Shown piece by piece: positions 11,067-20,099 of a stretch of DNA of 64,000 nucleotides (its first letter is position 1; each line of letters starts with the position of its first letter). The position numbers and the translations under genes are program-made. The notes under the pieces were generated by a model. That model was given only the letters and a program-made list of their open reading frames with translations, did not search any database and was not told the origin of the DNA. The stretch is from Rubricoccus sp963708165. GTDB lineage: Bacteria > Bacteroidota > Rhodothermia > Rhodothermales > Rubricoccaceae. The DNA is taken from positions 1,922,001 through 1,986,000 of the forward strand of contig OY970187.1 of assembly GCA_963708165.1 (NCBI GenBank), in the 5' to 3' direction.

Positions 11067-11438
11067 ATGTCTACAATCAACGAGTGCCTCCAAGAGGCCA
11101 TGGAAGCCGATGGAGCGATCGGGATCGCTCTTGTCGATGCCAGTTCTGGCCTCTGCCTCGGCAGCCTCGGTGGAGGCAGCGTCGACCTTGAACTCGCTGC
11201 CGCTGGCAACACCGAGTTCGTCCGCGCCAAGCAGCGGATCCGCGACCAGCTTCAGATCCCCGACAGCATCGAGGACATTCTGATCTCGCTAGACACGCAG
11301 TATCACCTGATCCGGATGTCGAGCCAGAGCGAGAGCCTCTTTTTCTACTACATCGTGGATCGCAAAAAGAGCAACCTCGGCCTTGCGCGCATGACGTTGA
11401 AGAAGGCAGACCGTCTTCTGGAAACCATCGAAGTGTAG
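11067..11438 (+). CDS. Roadblock/LC7-like small protein, copy 1
   Basis: A 123-residue protein, MSTINECLQEAMEADGAIG..., with the layout of a Roadblock/LC7 fold: N-terminal helix, strand pair (IGIALVDASSGLCLGSLGG), long helix (AAAGNTEFVRAKQRIRDQL), strands (EDILISLDTQYHLIRMSS; LFFYYIVDRKKSNLGLA), C-terminal helix. Roadblock proteins usually act as homodimers that regulate or scaffold small GTPases and motility or polarity proteins. No signal or membrane segment. It is followed after 160 bp by a close paralog. Codon choice (agg, aag, ttt runs) is less GC-biased than the flanking genes. The fold is assigned from the motif pattern, not a search. Confidence 0.6.
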   Translation: MSTINECLQEAMEADGAIGIALVDASSGLCLGSLGGGSVDLELAAAGNTEFVRAKQRIRDQLQIPDSIEDILISLDTQYHLIRMSSQSESLFFYYIVDRKKSNLGLARMTLKKADRLLETIEV

Positions 11439-11598
11439 TCCACTCGCGTATACCTCGGTGTCTCCGTCCGCTATGCCAAGACACCGCTAAGTCCCTGGAG
11501 CGCCAGAGGAGTGAGAACCTCACTCGCGGTCGGAGCGCTTGTCTTGACAGAGTGCGCACGTCTATGCGTACGGACTCTGTTCATGCAACCCCCACGTT

Positions 11599-11970
11599 AT
11601 GTCTAGTATCACAGAATGCCTCGCAGAGGCTATGCAAGCCGATGGCGCAATCGGCGTCGCCCTCGTCGACTACAAAACGGGAATGTGCCTCGGTAGCATC
11701 GGCGGCGGTGACTTCGACCTCGAACTCGCTGCTGCCGGCAACACCGAGGTTGTCCGTGCGAAGAAGAAAATCCGCGACCATCTCCAGATTGAGGACCGCA
11801 TCGTCGACATCCTTATCACGCTGGATACGCAGTATCACCTGATCCGGATGTCTCAGCAGAACGAGGACCTGTTCTTCTACTTCGTGCTGGACAGTTCTAA
11901 GAGCAACCTCGCCCTTGCGCGGATGGTGCTCAAGTCGGTGGACCGGCACTTGGAAGCACTAGCGGTCTAG
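11599..11970 (+). CDS. Roadblock/LC7-like small protein, copy 2
   Basis: A 123-residue paralog of the preceding gene, same length and start (MSSITECLAEAMQADGAIG), with near-identical core segments: LELAAAGNTE, VRAKKKIRDHLQIEDRI, DILITLDTQYHLIRMS and SNLALARMVLK. Differences cluster in the first loop (VDYKTGMCLGSIGGGDFD) and the C-terminal helix. Two diverged copies kept in tandem suggest a heterodimer or two partners. An intrinsic terminator closes the unit 28 bases after the stop. The convergent next gene encodes a ParA-type ATPase. Confidence 0.6.
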   Translation: MSSITECLAEAMQADGAIGVALVDYKTGMCLGSIGGGDFDLELAAAGNTEVVRAKKKIRDHLQIEDRIVDILITLDTQYHLIRMSQQNEDLFFYFVLDSSKSNLALARMVLKSVDRHLEALAV

Positions 11971-11997
11971 CGCCAAGCCTCCTGCGCAGATGCCGAC

Positions 11998-12025
11998 GGC
12001 CAGTCCCTGTAGGGGCTGGCCTTTT
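11998..12025 (+). terminator. Intrinsic terminator after the Roadblock-like pair
   Basis: GGCCAG-T-CCC, loop TGTA, GGG-G-CTGGCC followed at once by TTTT: a nine-to-ten-pair GC stem with a four-base loop and a short T-tract. It lies 28 bases after the stop of copy 2 and is not made from the iterated motif. Confidence 0.8.
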
Positions 12026-12078
12026 GCATGGGGCGCGGGTGCGCTCACACGCGCCAGAGGCACTCCGTGATAGATCTG

Positions 12079-12975
12079 CTAGGCGGCGACGGCCTCTGCC
12101 GAGCCCTTGCGGATGACGGAATCCAGCGCTGCCTGCTCCACCGCCGTCTGTGTGGCAGGGTCCAGGGGAGCCGGGCGCGTGGCGAAGATGCTGGAGTAGC
12201 GCTCCAGCCGTTCCAAGACCTCTAGCGTTAGCGCAGCGTAGTCGTCGCGGGCACCAGACGGGGCGTGGCTGAAGACGGACTCGTGGCGCATCATGGCAGC
12301 TTCTACGTCGGCGGTGTGGCGGATCGTACCGCTGAAGACCTTGCCTCCGTAGCGGGCCCGGATAGCTGCTTCTGCTTTCGTAGCGGCTGGGTCGCTTTCC
12401 GGAACCATCGTGAGCAAGATGCCGAGCACAGGGGCCATGCGGCCCATCGCTTTGCGGACGGTCCGGATCGTCTCCCCGAACGAGACCAGTCCCTGAATGG
12501 AGAGATAGGACGGCGCCAGAGGCACCACGAGCGCGTCTGCGGCGACGAGCACGTTGATGTTGAGCAGCGACATCGAGGGCGCACAGTCGATGAGGATGAT
12601 GTCGTAGGCGCCGCGTGCGGGTGCCAGGACTTCAGCGATCCGGCCTACGCGGTTGGTGCAGCGGCCGAGCCACATGTCTGCGTTGGCAAGCTCGATGGAC
12701 CCGGGCACGAAATCCAGACCGTCCTGCTTGCTACGCTGGATGCAATCGCGAAGGGGTGCCGTGCCGTACAGCACCGATGCGCTCGTGCCGCTGCGGTCGT
12801 GCCGCGAGAGGCCGAGCGCGAGCGATGCAGAACGTTGGCCGTCAAAATCGACGACGAGCACGCGCTTGCCTTGCATGGCGAGACCGGCGGCAAGGTTGAT
12901 GGCTGTGGTCGTTTTGCCGACCCCCCCTTTGTTGTTGAGGACAGGCAGGATCTGGATGCGGGGTTGCGCGCTCAT
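12079..12975 (-). CDS. ParA/Soj-family ATPase
   Basis: A 298-residue deviant Walker ATPase. LNNKGGVGKTTTAINLAAGLA (residues ~13-33) is the ParA-type Walker A with the signature lysine (KGGVGKT). KRVLVVDFDGQRSASLALG is the A' motif, and AYDIILIDCAPSMSLLNINVLVAADALVVPLAPSYLSIQGL is Walker B and the following helix. The start MSAQPRIQILPV fits the family's N-terminus. There is no adjacent parB, so this is an orphan that could partition or position something other than the chromosome; the convergent Roadblock-like pair is the nearest candidate partner. The gap to the M14-like gene upstream is 194 bp. Confidence 0.85.
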   Translation of the reverse strand: MSAQPRIQILPVLNNKGGVGKTTTAINLAAGLAMQGKRVLVVDFDGQRSASLALGLSRHDRSGTSASVLYGTAPLRDCIQRSKQDGLDFVPGSIELANADMWLGRCTNRVGRIAEVLAPARGAYDIILIDCAPSMSLLNINVLVAADALVVPLAPSYLSIQGLVSFGETIRTVRKAMGRMAPVLGILLTMVPESDPAATKAEAAIRARYGGKVFSGTIRHTADVEAAMMRHESVFSHAPSGARDDYAALTLEVLERLERYSSIFATRPAPLDPATQTAVEQAALDSVIRKGSAEAVAA

Positions 12976-13169
12976 GAGGCTCTTCTCGGAAGGAATTGAA
13001 CGCGGTACAAGAACGGTACCATGCAGCACCTGTTGGCGAAAACGCAACCCCACAGCACCCGGTGAACGCCACGCCGGGCCGAGCGCTACCGCTTCGGATG
13101 GGCTGTCTCGCCAGAGGCCGTGCAGATCCGGCGCGTTGGCGCAGCGCCAGAAATGTGTACTCTCGCGAA

Positions 13170-14213
13170 ATGGACACACCCTTCCCCGAACCCCTCGTCA
13201 TCGGCGGCACGCCCGTCGCCAGAGGCGAGCGCACGACTGTTCGCCTGCCCATCGCGCCGCTGTACACGCTGGCTGCGATGGCGATGCCCGTCCATGTCAT
13301 CCGTGGCAAACGCGACGGGCCGCGGCTGTTCCTCTCGGCCGCCATCCACGGCGACGAGATTTTGGGCGTCGAGATCATCCGTCGGGTGCTGGGCATGAAG
13401 CTGCTCCGCAAGCTGCGCGGGACGCTTCTGGCGGTGCCGGTCGTGAACGTGTACGGCTACACGGCGCGCTCGCGCTACCTGCCCGACCGGCGCGACCTCA
13501 ACCGCTGCTTCCCCGGCTCCGCCAGAGGCTCGATGGCGGGTCGGCTGGCGCACACGTTTATGACCGAGATCGTGGCGAACAGTACGCACGGCATCGACCT
13601 GCACACGGGCGCGATCAACCGGACAAACCTGCCGCAGGTGCGCGTCTCGCTCGACCGGCCCGAGGCCGTCGAGATGGCGCGGCAGTTCCGGGTGCCGCTT
13701 ATTCTGCACTCCAACCTGTTGGACGGCTCGCTGCGGCAGACCGTCCACGAGCGCGGCGTGCCCGTCTTGCTCTACGAAGCTGGCGAGGCGCTGCGCTTAG
13801 ACGAGCGCGCGATCCGTATAGGCGTGCGCGGCATCGTGTCTGTGATGCGCAGTCTCGGGATGCTGCCTCGCATCCCATCGCTGCCTATCGCGTCACCGCT
13901 TCTGGCGCGGACCAGCCGGTGGACCCGCGCGGAGGAGAGCGGTACGTTTCAGTTCACGCGCGACATCGGCGCGTTGGTGGAAGAGGGCGAGACCATCGGC
14001 ACGATCACGGCGCCGCTAGGCGAGACCTCCATTCCTGTCATCTCGCGCGATGCGGGCATCCTCATCGGCAAGACGCAACTGCCGCTCGTGTACGAGGGCG
14101 AGGCGCTGTTCCACATCGCGCGGCTGGAGTCGCCGGAGACCGCCGAGGAGCGCATGGCGACCTACGACGAGAGCCTTCTGGTCTGGGAGGAGCCGGTCGA
14201 CGAGGACCACTAG
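13170..14213 (+). CDS. Succinylglutamate desuccinylase/aspartoacylase family hydrolase
   Basis: A 347-residue zinc carboxypeptidase-fold (M14-like) deacylase. Zinc ligands are visible as HGDE in LSAAIHGDEILGVEI (residues ~58-66) and the later His in THGIDLHTG. The substrate arginine region is DRRDLNRCFPG. The C-terminal segment (LVEEGETIGTITAPLGE...PVISRDAGILI) is the beta-barrel tail of AstE-like proteins, often found beside RimK-type ligases. The exact amide substrate is unknown. ATG 13170 (MDTPFPEPLVIGG) is preferred to a start about 58 codons upstream that would overlap the ParA promoter region. Confidence 0.85.
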   Translation: MDTPFPEPLVIGGTPVARGERTTVRLPIAPLYTLAAMAMPVHVIRGKRDGPRLFLSAAIHGDEILGVEIIRRVLGMKLLRKLRGTLLAVPVVNVYGYTARSRYLPDRRDLNRCFPGSARGSMAGRLAHTFMTEIVANSTHGIDLHTGAINRTNLPQVRVSLDRPEAVEMARQFRVPLILHSNLLDGSLRQTVHERGVPVLLYEAGEALRLDERAIRIGVRGIVSVMRSLGMLPRIPSLPIASPLLARTSRWTRAEESGTFQFTRDIGALVEEGETIGTITAPLGETSIPVISRDAGILIGKTQLPLVYEGEALFHIARLESPETAEERMATYDESLLVWEEPVDEDH

Positions 14214-14588
14214 CAGCCTCTGGCGAGCCCGTGGGCTTGGTTCTGGCAGAGCTGTCACCTCCTGGCGCGAACGGCCTCTGGCGCCAGAGGCTGGGCCACC
14301 CGAAAGGGCGCCAGAGGAAAGGGCGCCAGAGGCGCCGGGTGCTTTCAGGGCGGCGCTCTAAGGCCGCCTATCAACACCAAGCAGTGTCATCGCGAGGAGC
14401 GACGCGGCGATCGGATCACTCGGCGCTCACCTGCACGAGATCGCCGCGCTTCGCTCGCGATGACATCAGTTCTGGTAGAGCGTCTAAAGCCGTTTGTGCG
14501 AGGGGCCGATACAGAGGGGCGTCCACGCTTCAGGCGCTGCTCGCAGGCTGCGCTCCCACCCACGCTCCAGGCCGTTCTGGATTTCTCG
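14214..14588. other. 375-bp repeat-bearing gap
   Basis: No gene is supported. The first 130 bases carry five or six iterated-motif half-sites including one complete palindrome near 14276-14293. The middle holds the TGTCATCGCGAGG-type hairpin listed separately. The rest is presumably the promoter region of the diguanylate cyclase gene. Confidence 0.6.
14385..14465. repeat. TGTCATCGCGAGGAGCGA-type inverted repeat
   Basis: Left arm 14385-14412 starts TGTCATCGCGAGGAGCGACG. Right arm 14437-14465 is its near-perfect reverse complement, ending CTCGCGATGACA. About 24 bases separate the arms. I know closely similar GTCATTGCGAGGAGCGAAG hairpins as dispersed non-coding repeats in many unrelated bacteria; this copy is a GC-shifted member. 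It lies between convergently unrelated genes and carries no ORF. Confidence 0.75.
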
Positions 14589-16301
14589 ATGCAGCCTTCC
14601 CGCTCTTTCCGGGTTCGTCCGAGCGTGTGGGCGGGCTTCGCGCTCGGCGCGGCGCTGGCTGGGCTCGCGACCTACGTCGAACTGCAGGCACGAGGTGGGG
14701 AGACCCTCGCGGACGTGTGGGCCGTGCAGCGGGAGGTCCCGTACCTCTGGATTCTGGACGTGCTTCCGTTCGCGCTCGCGCTGGCAGCGTTTGTCGTCAG
14801 CCGCCGCGCGCAGCCACTCGAAGGCCGCACGCTGGCGTTTCTGGCGACGGGCCTCGTGACGGTCTCTATCGTGGCGTTCGGCTACGCGCTGCAGGAGGAG
14901 CGGACCACCGGCGTGCATCTCTCGGACGTCAACGACAGCGGCTCGCTGCGATACCGAAGCCTTTACATCCCTACGCTCATCCAGGAGCAACAGCCGTGGG
15001 AAGACGCCCGGGTCGACTTCGAGAGGGTTCTCGGTCGCCTCGTGGCAGCGTACCCAGAGCCCGGCGCAGCGGTGGCGGAGGCGTGGGAGGACTACGCCAG
15101 AGGCCTCCGCGAGAATGGCGCGGTGAGCTTCGAGACGGTCGAGAGGCTACGGCTCGCCGCCAACGACATGACGCACAGCATCGAGGCGGAGGGGCTTCTG
15201 CACTCCAACCGCGCCGTTTTTGGGTTCGTGCTCGGCATGATCGGCATCATGGTCTCACTCGCGACAAGCGTGGCGCTGCTGCTGCGGGTCAGCCGGATGC
15301 AGCGCAGCCTGACGGAAAGCGAGAGGCAGTTCCGCTCGACGTTTGCCAACGCTCCCATCGGCATGGCGATGGTGTCGCTAGAGGGGCGGTTTGAGAACGT
15401 CAACCGGGCACTGTGCGAGATGCTGGGCTACGACGAGGCGGGGCTTCTGGCGCAGGATTTCCAGACCATCACCCACCCCGAGGATCTGGACCTGGACCTC
15501 GCGCGCGTGCAGGAGTTGACCGACGGCAAGGAGACGGCGTATCGCATCGAGAAGCGGTATTTCCACGCCAGAGGCGAGACGGTCTGGGCGCAGCTAGATG
15601 TCTCCGTGATTCGCGACGCGGCGGGCGTGCCGCTCCACTTTATCTCGCAGATCCAGGACATCACGCAGAGCCGCGCGTCGCAGCGCAAGCTGCAGTACCT
15701 CGCCACGCACGATTCACTGACGGGCCTCGTCAAGCGAGACGTTCTGGCCGAAAGCATTCAGCGCGCCATCGCGCTGCGCGGCAAGACGCCCTCCCACAGC
15801 TACGCCGTCCTGTTTCTCGACCTCGACGGGTTCAAGCAGATCAACGACACGTACGGGCACGCCATCGGGGACGAGTTGCTGGAGGCGATCGCTCGGCGGG
15901 TGCAGGCGAGCGTGCGCGAGAGCGACGTGGTAGCGCGCGTCGGCGGCGACGAGTTCGCGGTGCTGCTCAACGGCATGGTCGCTGAGGCGACCGCGGTGGA
16001 CATGTCCGAGCGAATCCAGGCCGTGCTGTCGCGGCCGTTCCACCTCACGGGAGACCTACGCGTGTTCTCGGGAGCCAGCATCGGGATCGCGCTGGGGACC
16101 GACCGCTACGCGTCGTACGAGGACGTGCTGCTCGACGCCGACCACGCGATGTATGCCTCCAAAGCCCGCGCCAAAGGCGGCATCGCGCTGCACAGCGACC
16201 GCCCGGCCTCTGGCGAGAAAGCCTCTGGCGAGAAAGCCTCGGGTAAAACGTCCTCTGGCGACAGCGCGGCGCGCGTGACCCAGTCGGCTTCTAGCGCCTA
16301 G
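14589..16301 (+). CDS. Membrane-anchored PAS-GGDEF diguanylate cyclase
   Basis: A 570-residue enzyme predicted to make cyclic di-GMP. Order: two to three N-terminal helices (~15-100), a periplasmic or extracytoplasmic stretch with CHASE3-like helices, a TM near residue 220-240, a PAS domain (~255-365; RQFRSTFANAPIGMAMVS...), then GGDEF (~385-545) with ATHDSLTGLVKRDVL, LFLDLDGFKQINDTYGH and the active site RVGGDEF. The I-site RxxD is not obvious upstream of GGDEF, where RESDVVARVGGDEF gives R-E-S-D five residues before the active site, so it may be present. The tail after residue ~545 is a motif-derived repeat ASGEKASGEKASGK. ATG 14589 (MQPSRSFRVRPS) was chosen as the first start next to the membrane helix. 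Confidence 0.85.
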   Translation: MQPSRSFRVRPSVWAGFALGAALAGLATYVELQARGGETLADVWAVQREVPYLWILDVLPFALALAAFVVSRRAQPLEGRTLAFLATGLVTVSIVAFGYALQEERTTGVHLSDVNDSGSLRYRSLYIPTLIQEQQPWEDARVDFERVLGRLVAAYPEPGAAVAEAWEDYARGLRENGAVSFETVERLRLAANDMTHSIEAEGLLHSNRAVFGFVLGMIGIMVSLATSVALLLRVSRMQRSLTESERQFRSTFANAPIGMAMVSLEGRFENVNRALCEMLGYDEAGLLAQDFQTITHPEDLDLDLARVQELTDGKETAYRIEKRYFHARGETVWAQLDVSVIRDAAGVPLHFISQIQDITQSRASQRKLQYLATHDSLTGLVKRDVLAESIQRAIALRGKTPSHSYAVLFLDLDGFKQINDTYGHAIGDELLEAIARRVQASVRESDVVARVGGDEFAVLLNGMVAEATAVDMSERIQAVLSRPFHLTGDLRVFSGASIGIALGTDRYASYEDVLLDADHAMYASKARAKGGIALHSDRPASGEKASGEKASGKTSSGDSAARVTQSASSA

Positions 16302-16328
16302 CACGCGTTGGTGGCGAGCACGTGAGGC

Positions 16329-17808
16329 TCAGCGTCGCGCGTGTGCCCCGGCCTGGCCTCTGGCGGTGAGCGCGGCGCCGTTAACGCAATAGCGCAGGCC
16401 GCCGGGCGCGGGGCCATCGGGCGAGACGTGGCCGAGGTGCGCGTCGCAGACGCTGCAGAGCGCTTCGACGCGCACCATGCCGCCTCTGGCGTCGCGCCGG
16501 TAGGTCACGGCCTCTGGCGCCAGAGGCTGGACAAATGTGGGCCACGCGCCGCCGACCTTTTCGGCCGAGCTGAAGAGTGCTTCGCCGCAGCCCACGCAGG
16601 CGTAGGTGCCGGGCTCGAACGCGCGGCAGAGGTGGGAGCTGTGCGCCGCCTCCGTCTGGCGCTCGCGCATGACGCGGAACGCCTCTGGCGAGAGCTGTGC
16701 GCGCCACTCGGCGTCGGGCTTCTCCACGCGGCGCGGCGGCGCGGGGCCGCCGTGGTTGACGGCGCGGATAACATCGCGCCAGGTGGTCACGCCAGAGGCC
16801 TCTGGCGATGCGGCCTCTGGCGATGCGGCCTCTGACTGTGCGACGCGCGGCGGTGCCTCTGGCGCCAGAGGCTGGACGCGCTCGCCGTAGCGCGCGCGGA
16901 GCGCGGCGAGCTTGGGGTCGATGTAGGTGCGGCAGAACGGCGCGTCGGGGCGCGTGCGGTAATAGTGCAGCAGGTCTTGCTGGTTGCGGCGGAAGCCCCG
17001 GAAGGGCAGCACGTCGGTGACGTATGTCTCGCCAGAGACCTCGCCCAGATTCTCCATCGCGCCAGAGGCTGCGCGGTGCTGTTCGGTGCCACGTGTGTAG
17101 ACGGCGCTCCGGTATTTGCCGCGCATGGAGTGCTGCGACGTGCTGGCGTGCGTCCGCAGGTGGATCTCGATCAGCGTCTCCAGAGGGATCTCGCGCGGCC
17201 GGAAGTGGACGAGCACGGCCTCGGACTCCGCCTCGTGAGGCGGGGCCGACCGGATCCAGCCCTGGTCCACGCGCTCGACGCCGCGCAGCGACTCGAAGAC
17301 GGCTTCGGTACACCAGTGGCACCCTCCGCCCAGGCCGATGGTTTGGGTCTCGGCCAGTTCCAGCAGGTGGTAGTCCAGCCGCAGCAGGGCCCGGTTGGGC
17401 TCGGACCCGAAGATGGAGTCCACGACGACGCCAGAGGCATCAGCGAGCACCCAATGCGGTGTGCCGCCGGTGCGCCAGGCGTGGCCTGTGGCCGCCAGCC
17501 CGGCGTCGCGGTAGACGGGGAAGCGGACGTGCAGCGCGTCCAGCCTCTGGCGGAGGTCCGCAGCCGGGGTCTCGGCGCCGTCGGTGCAAATGCCCACGAC
17601 CTGCACCGCGTCGCCGCGCTCCACGACGACGCGGTTGGCGTAGGGGACCGCGCGGTGCACGCAGCCGGGGCAGCCCAGCGAGAAGAACAGGACCAGCAGC
17701 GGGCGCCCGAGAAAGGCGCTGGCCTCTGGCGCCAGAGGCTCGCCGCCGAGGGGTTGCAGGTGCCACGGCGGCAGCGGGCCGCCGATCTCGAATGGGGAGG
17801 GTGCTCAT
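16329..17808 (-). CDS. msrAB: Redoxin-MsrA-MsrB fusion, methionine sulfoxide reductase (frameshift near N-terminus)
   Basis: Three domains in one chain. N-terminal thioredoxin-like domain with FSLGCPGCVHRAVPYANR, a CxxC redox centre that could supply electrons. MsrA domain: GLGGGCHWCTEAVFESLRGV with the catalytic Cys (the usual GCFWC is GCHWC here) and HLRTHASTSQ. MsrB domain: zinc-type CVGCG and CSVCDAHLGHV, ending GGLRYCVNGAAL with the catalytic Cys. A linker of tandem iterated-motif copies (SPEAASPEASG) joins MsrA to MsrB. The frame containing the CPGC motif has a stop just upstream; the ATG at 17808 (MSTLP) fits only if one extra base near 17789 is removed. Without that repair the protein would start at GTG 17660 and lose the CxxC. 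Confidence 0.82.
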
Positions 17809-17929
17809 GCGCGGTTCAACCCCGCGCGAAGGCGCCCTGTTCGGGACAGGCGCGGTGCTGCGCCAGAGGCCTCTGGCGACGGGCGTGGCGCAGGGAGAAC
17901 GAGTGCGTGCGCGGCTCCGTTGGCATCCC

Positions 17930-19108
17930 ATGACACGCCTCCTCTTTCTGACGCTAACGCTGCTCGCCGCCGGGTGCGACGTGGGTACCTCCGGTCCGCC
18001 TGCGCCCCCTGTTCCGGCGGGCCGTCGCTCGTCATCGCGTGGGCGGCTCCGCACGACATCAACGCCGACGCTCCGCCAGAGGCCAGCCCGGGCCGCACGC
18101 CAGCCGGTGGGACCGTGGTCGACGCCGGCGGGCGCGACATCTTCGGCATCGACGCCGAGACCGGCGAGCGGCGCTGGAGCACGCGAGTGGACGATGACTT
18201 CCCGTTTACCGGGCAGAAGCTGCTCGTCGACGAGACGGCCGCCTACGCCATCCACTTCGACCGCGACCTCGACCGGCTAAACTCGCTGCGCTCGTGGTCC
18301 CTGCGCGACGGCTCTGTGCGGTGGCAGATTGACACCGTCGAGGGCGACCCCTTCTCGCTGAGCAACGGCTCGATTATCGCGCAGAGCGAAGAGGTGGTCT
18401 TCGCGCCGCTCTACGCCCGGACGCCGCAGGGTACGTCGAGGCTCGTCGCGTTCTCGAAGGCGGACGGCTCCGTTCTGTGGGAGGCGAACTTGGAGCCGGG
18501 CGGTGGTGTAGCGGTGACTGGTGAGGCACGAGCGACGCCTTTTCATGGTTCGGCGTACCAACGAAACGGGCGAAGCGGGGTTCACGAGCGTGACGGCGCT
18601 GGACACGCAGAGCGGCGCGCAGCTCTGGCAGACGACCATCGCAGGGGGGAACGTAGGCGGGCGTCCGTACGCCGACGCGTCGATCGTGGTGTTTGGCACG
18701 CTGACCAACGCGCCGTTGACGGCGGCTCTAGATGCGGCCTCTGGCGCGGTGCTGTGGTCCACGCCGGGCGTCTCCGAGTCGCAGACGGCAGACGCCGAGC
18801 GGGTGTACGTCGGCGACGGCAAAGGTCTGCGAGCGCTCGACCGCGAGACGGGCGGAGAGCTCTGGGCGGTGCCGTACGGGCCGGGCAACGTGCTCTCGCG
18901 GACGCCGCTACCGTACAACGGCCGTGTGTTCAACCCGACCGAGGCGGGCCTGGTGGTCCACGACGCCGAGACAGGCGAGATTCTCCACCGCGCGCCGTCG
19001 CCGGACGGAAGCGGGTGGAAAAGTGGGTCATTCGGCCACGGCCGGATGTACGTGCAGACCGGGCGGGCGACGTACGCCGTAGAAGGCCTGGAGCTACCCG
19101 AGGACTGA
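17930..19108 (+). CDS. PQQ-like beta-propeller lipoprotein (two frameshifts)
   Basis: Starts MTRLLFLTLTLLAAGCDVG, a lipoprotein signal with lipobox LAAGC. After a short linker the frame changes near 18000-18030, and again near 18520. The joined product is an eight-bladed-type propeller with repeated PQQ/BamB blades: IFGIDAETGERRWSTRV, LRSWSLRDGSVRWQID, LVAFSKADGSVLWEAN, VTALDTQSGAQLWQTTI, LTAALDAASGAVLWSTP, LRALDRETGGELWAVPY, LVVHDAETGEILHRAP. Such lipoproteins act in outer-membrane assembly (BamB) or as secreted scaffolds. The blade pattern continues across both breaks, so the frameshifts look like sequence errors. It is divergent from msrAB. Confidence 0.8.
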
Positions 19109-19167
19109 GCGGCGCCAGAGGCCTCGGCAAGCGGGCGCGAAAGGCGCGAGCCTCTGGCGCCAGAGGC

Positions 19168-20099
19168 TCAGGTGCTGAGCAGCGTGTCCACTTCCTGCAT
19201 CTCTGCTGCGGTAAGCGCCCAGCCCGCCGCCGCCACGTTGCCGTGGACTTGCGTCGGTTTCGTCGCGCCCGCGATGACCGACGCGACAGGCGCGTGCGCC
19301 AGAAGCCACGAAAAGGCGAGGTCGAGAATCGTGTGGCCACGCTCGGCGTCCACGCGATGAGGCGCTCGACGCACGTCGAGGTTGGCGCTGGTCAGCAGTT
19401 GGTCTCGCTTGTTCTGGAAGAAGCCCCATGCCCCGACAGCCGCGAGCCTTCCGGTGGCGCGTCGCTCTTGCGGTACTTGCCGGTCAGCAGGCCGCTCATG
19501 AGCGGGAAGAAGGGCACGAACGCGATGTCGAGCGCCTCGGACGCGTGCGAGCACGCCGCTTTTCCGGCTCGCGGTGGAGCAGGCTGAACTCGTTCTGCAC
19601 GGCCACGAACCGCGCGCCAGAGGCGGCCTCTCGCGCCTCGCGCAGCTGATCCGCGCTAAAGCCGGAGCACGCGATCTCGCGGACTTTGCCCTCGGCTACG
19701 AACCGGCTCAGTCGCCGAGCGTGTCCGCGATGGGCGTGTCGGGTCGGGGCGGTGGAGGTAGTATAGGTCGATGCGGTCGGTGCTGGAGCCGTGTCAGGCT
19801 GCCCTCCAGCGCGGTCCGGGCGGCCTCTGGCGTCGCCTGGCCGCCCGCACTGTTGCCGCCGCGGTAGCCACACTTGGTGGCGAGTACGATGTCCTCGCGC
19901 CGAGACCCAAGCGTGCGCCCGAGAAAGCTCTCGCTTTCGCCGTCGCCGTAGAGCTCGGCGGTATCGAAGTGCGTGATGCCCGCGTCCAGCGCGGCGTGGA
20001 TGACTTCTTGGACGTGGCCTCGTCGATGTGCCATCCGAAGTTGTTGCAGCCCAGGCCGACGGTGGAGACAGTGAGCGAGCCAATCGTGCGGGTGTCCAT
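19168..20099 (-). CDS. Aldo/keto reductase (several frameshifts)
   Basis: NAD(P)H-dependent oxidoreductase of the AKR family. Pieces in three frames join to one protein: MDTRTIGSLTVSTVGLGCNNFGWHIDEA, then VIHAALDAGITHFDTAELYGDGESESFLG (with the AKR catalytic Asp and Tyr in HFDTAELYG), ATKCGYRGG (Lys of the tetrad), an HRPDPT segment, SGFSADQLREA, VAVQNEFSLLHR, and a C-terminal ATKPTQVHGNVAAAGWAL segment for cofactor binding. Breaks lie near 20015, between 19700 and 19780, and near 19550. About 310 residues overall, normal for the family. The catalytic residues survive, so this is probably an intact gene with bad base calls, but decay cannot be excluded given the number of breaks. Confidence 0.7.

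Noticed and set aside
11544..11580. TTGACA near 11543 as a sigma-70 -35 box before Roadblock copy 2
   Set aside because: No -10-like TATAAT at 16-18 bases and no TAnnTTTG box at the expected distance, so I could not support a promoter.
12653..15394. A 913-codon plus-strand open frame across the ParA, desuccinylase-like and cyclase loci
   Set aside because: It runs antisense to parA and then out of frame through two well-supported genes, and its translation is Arg/Ala/Gly-rich without any domain; high GC makes such shadows common.
16203..16290. Tandem ASGEK units as a functional protein repeat domain
   Set aside because: The units are simply motif copies in one frame at a disordered C-terminus; no structured repeat is implied.
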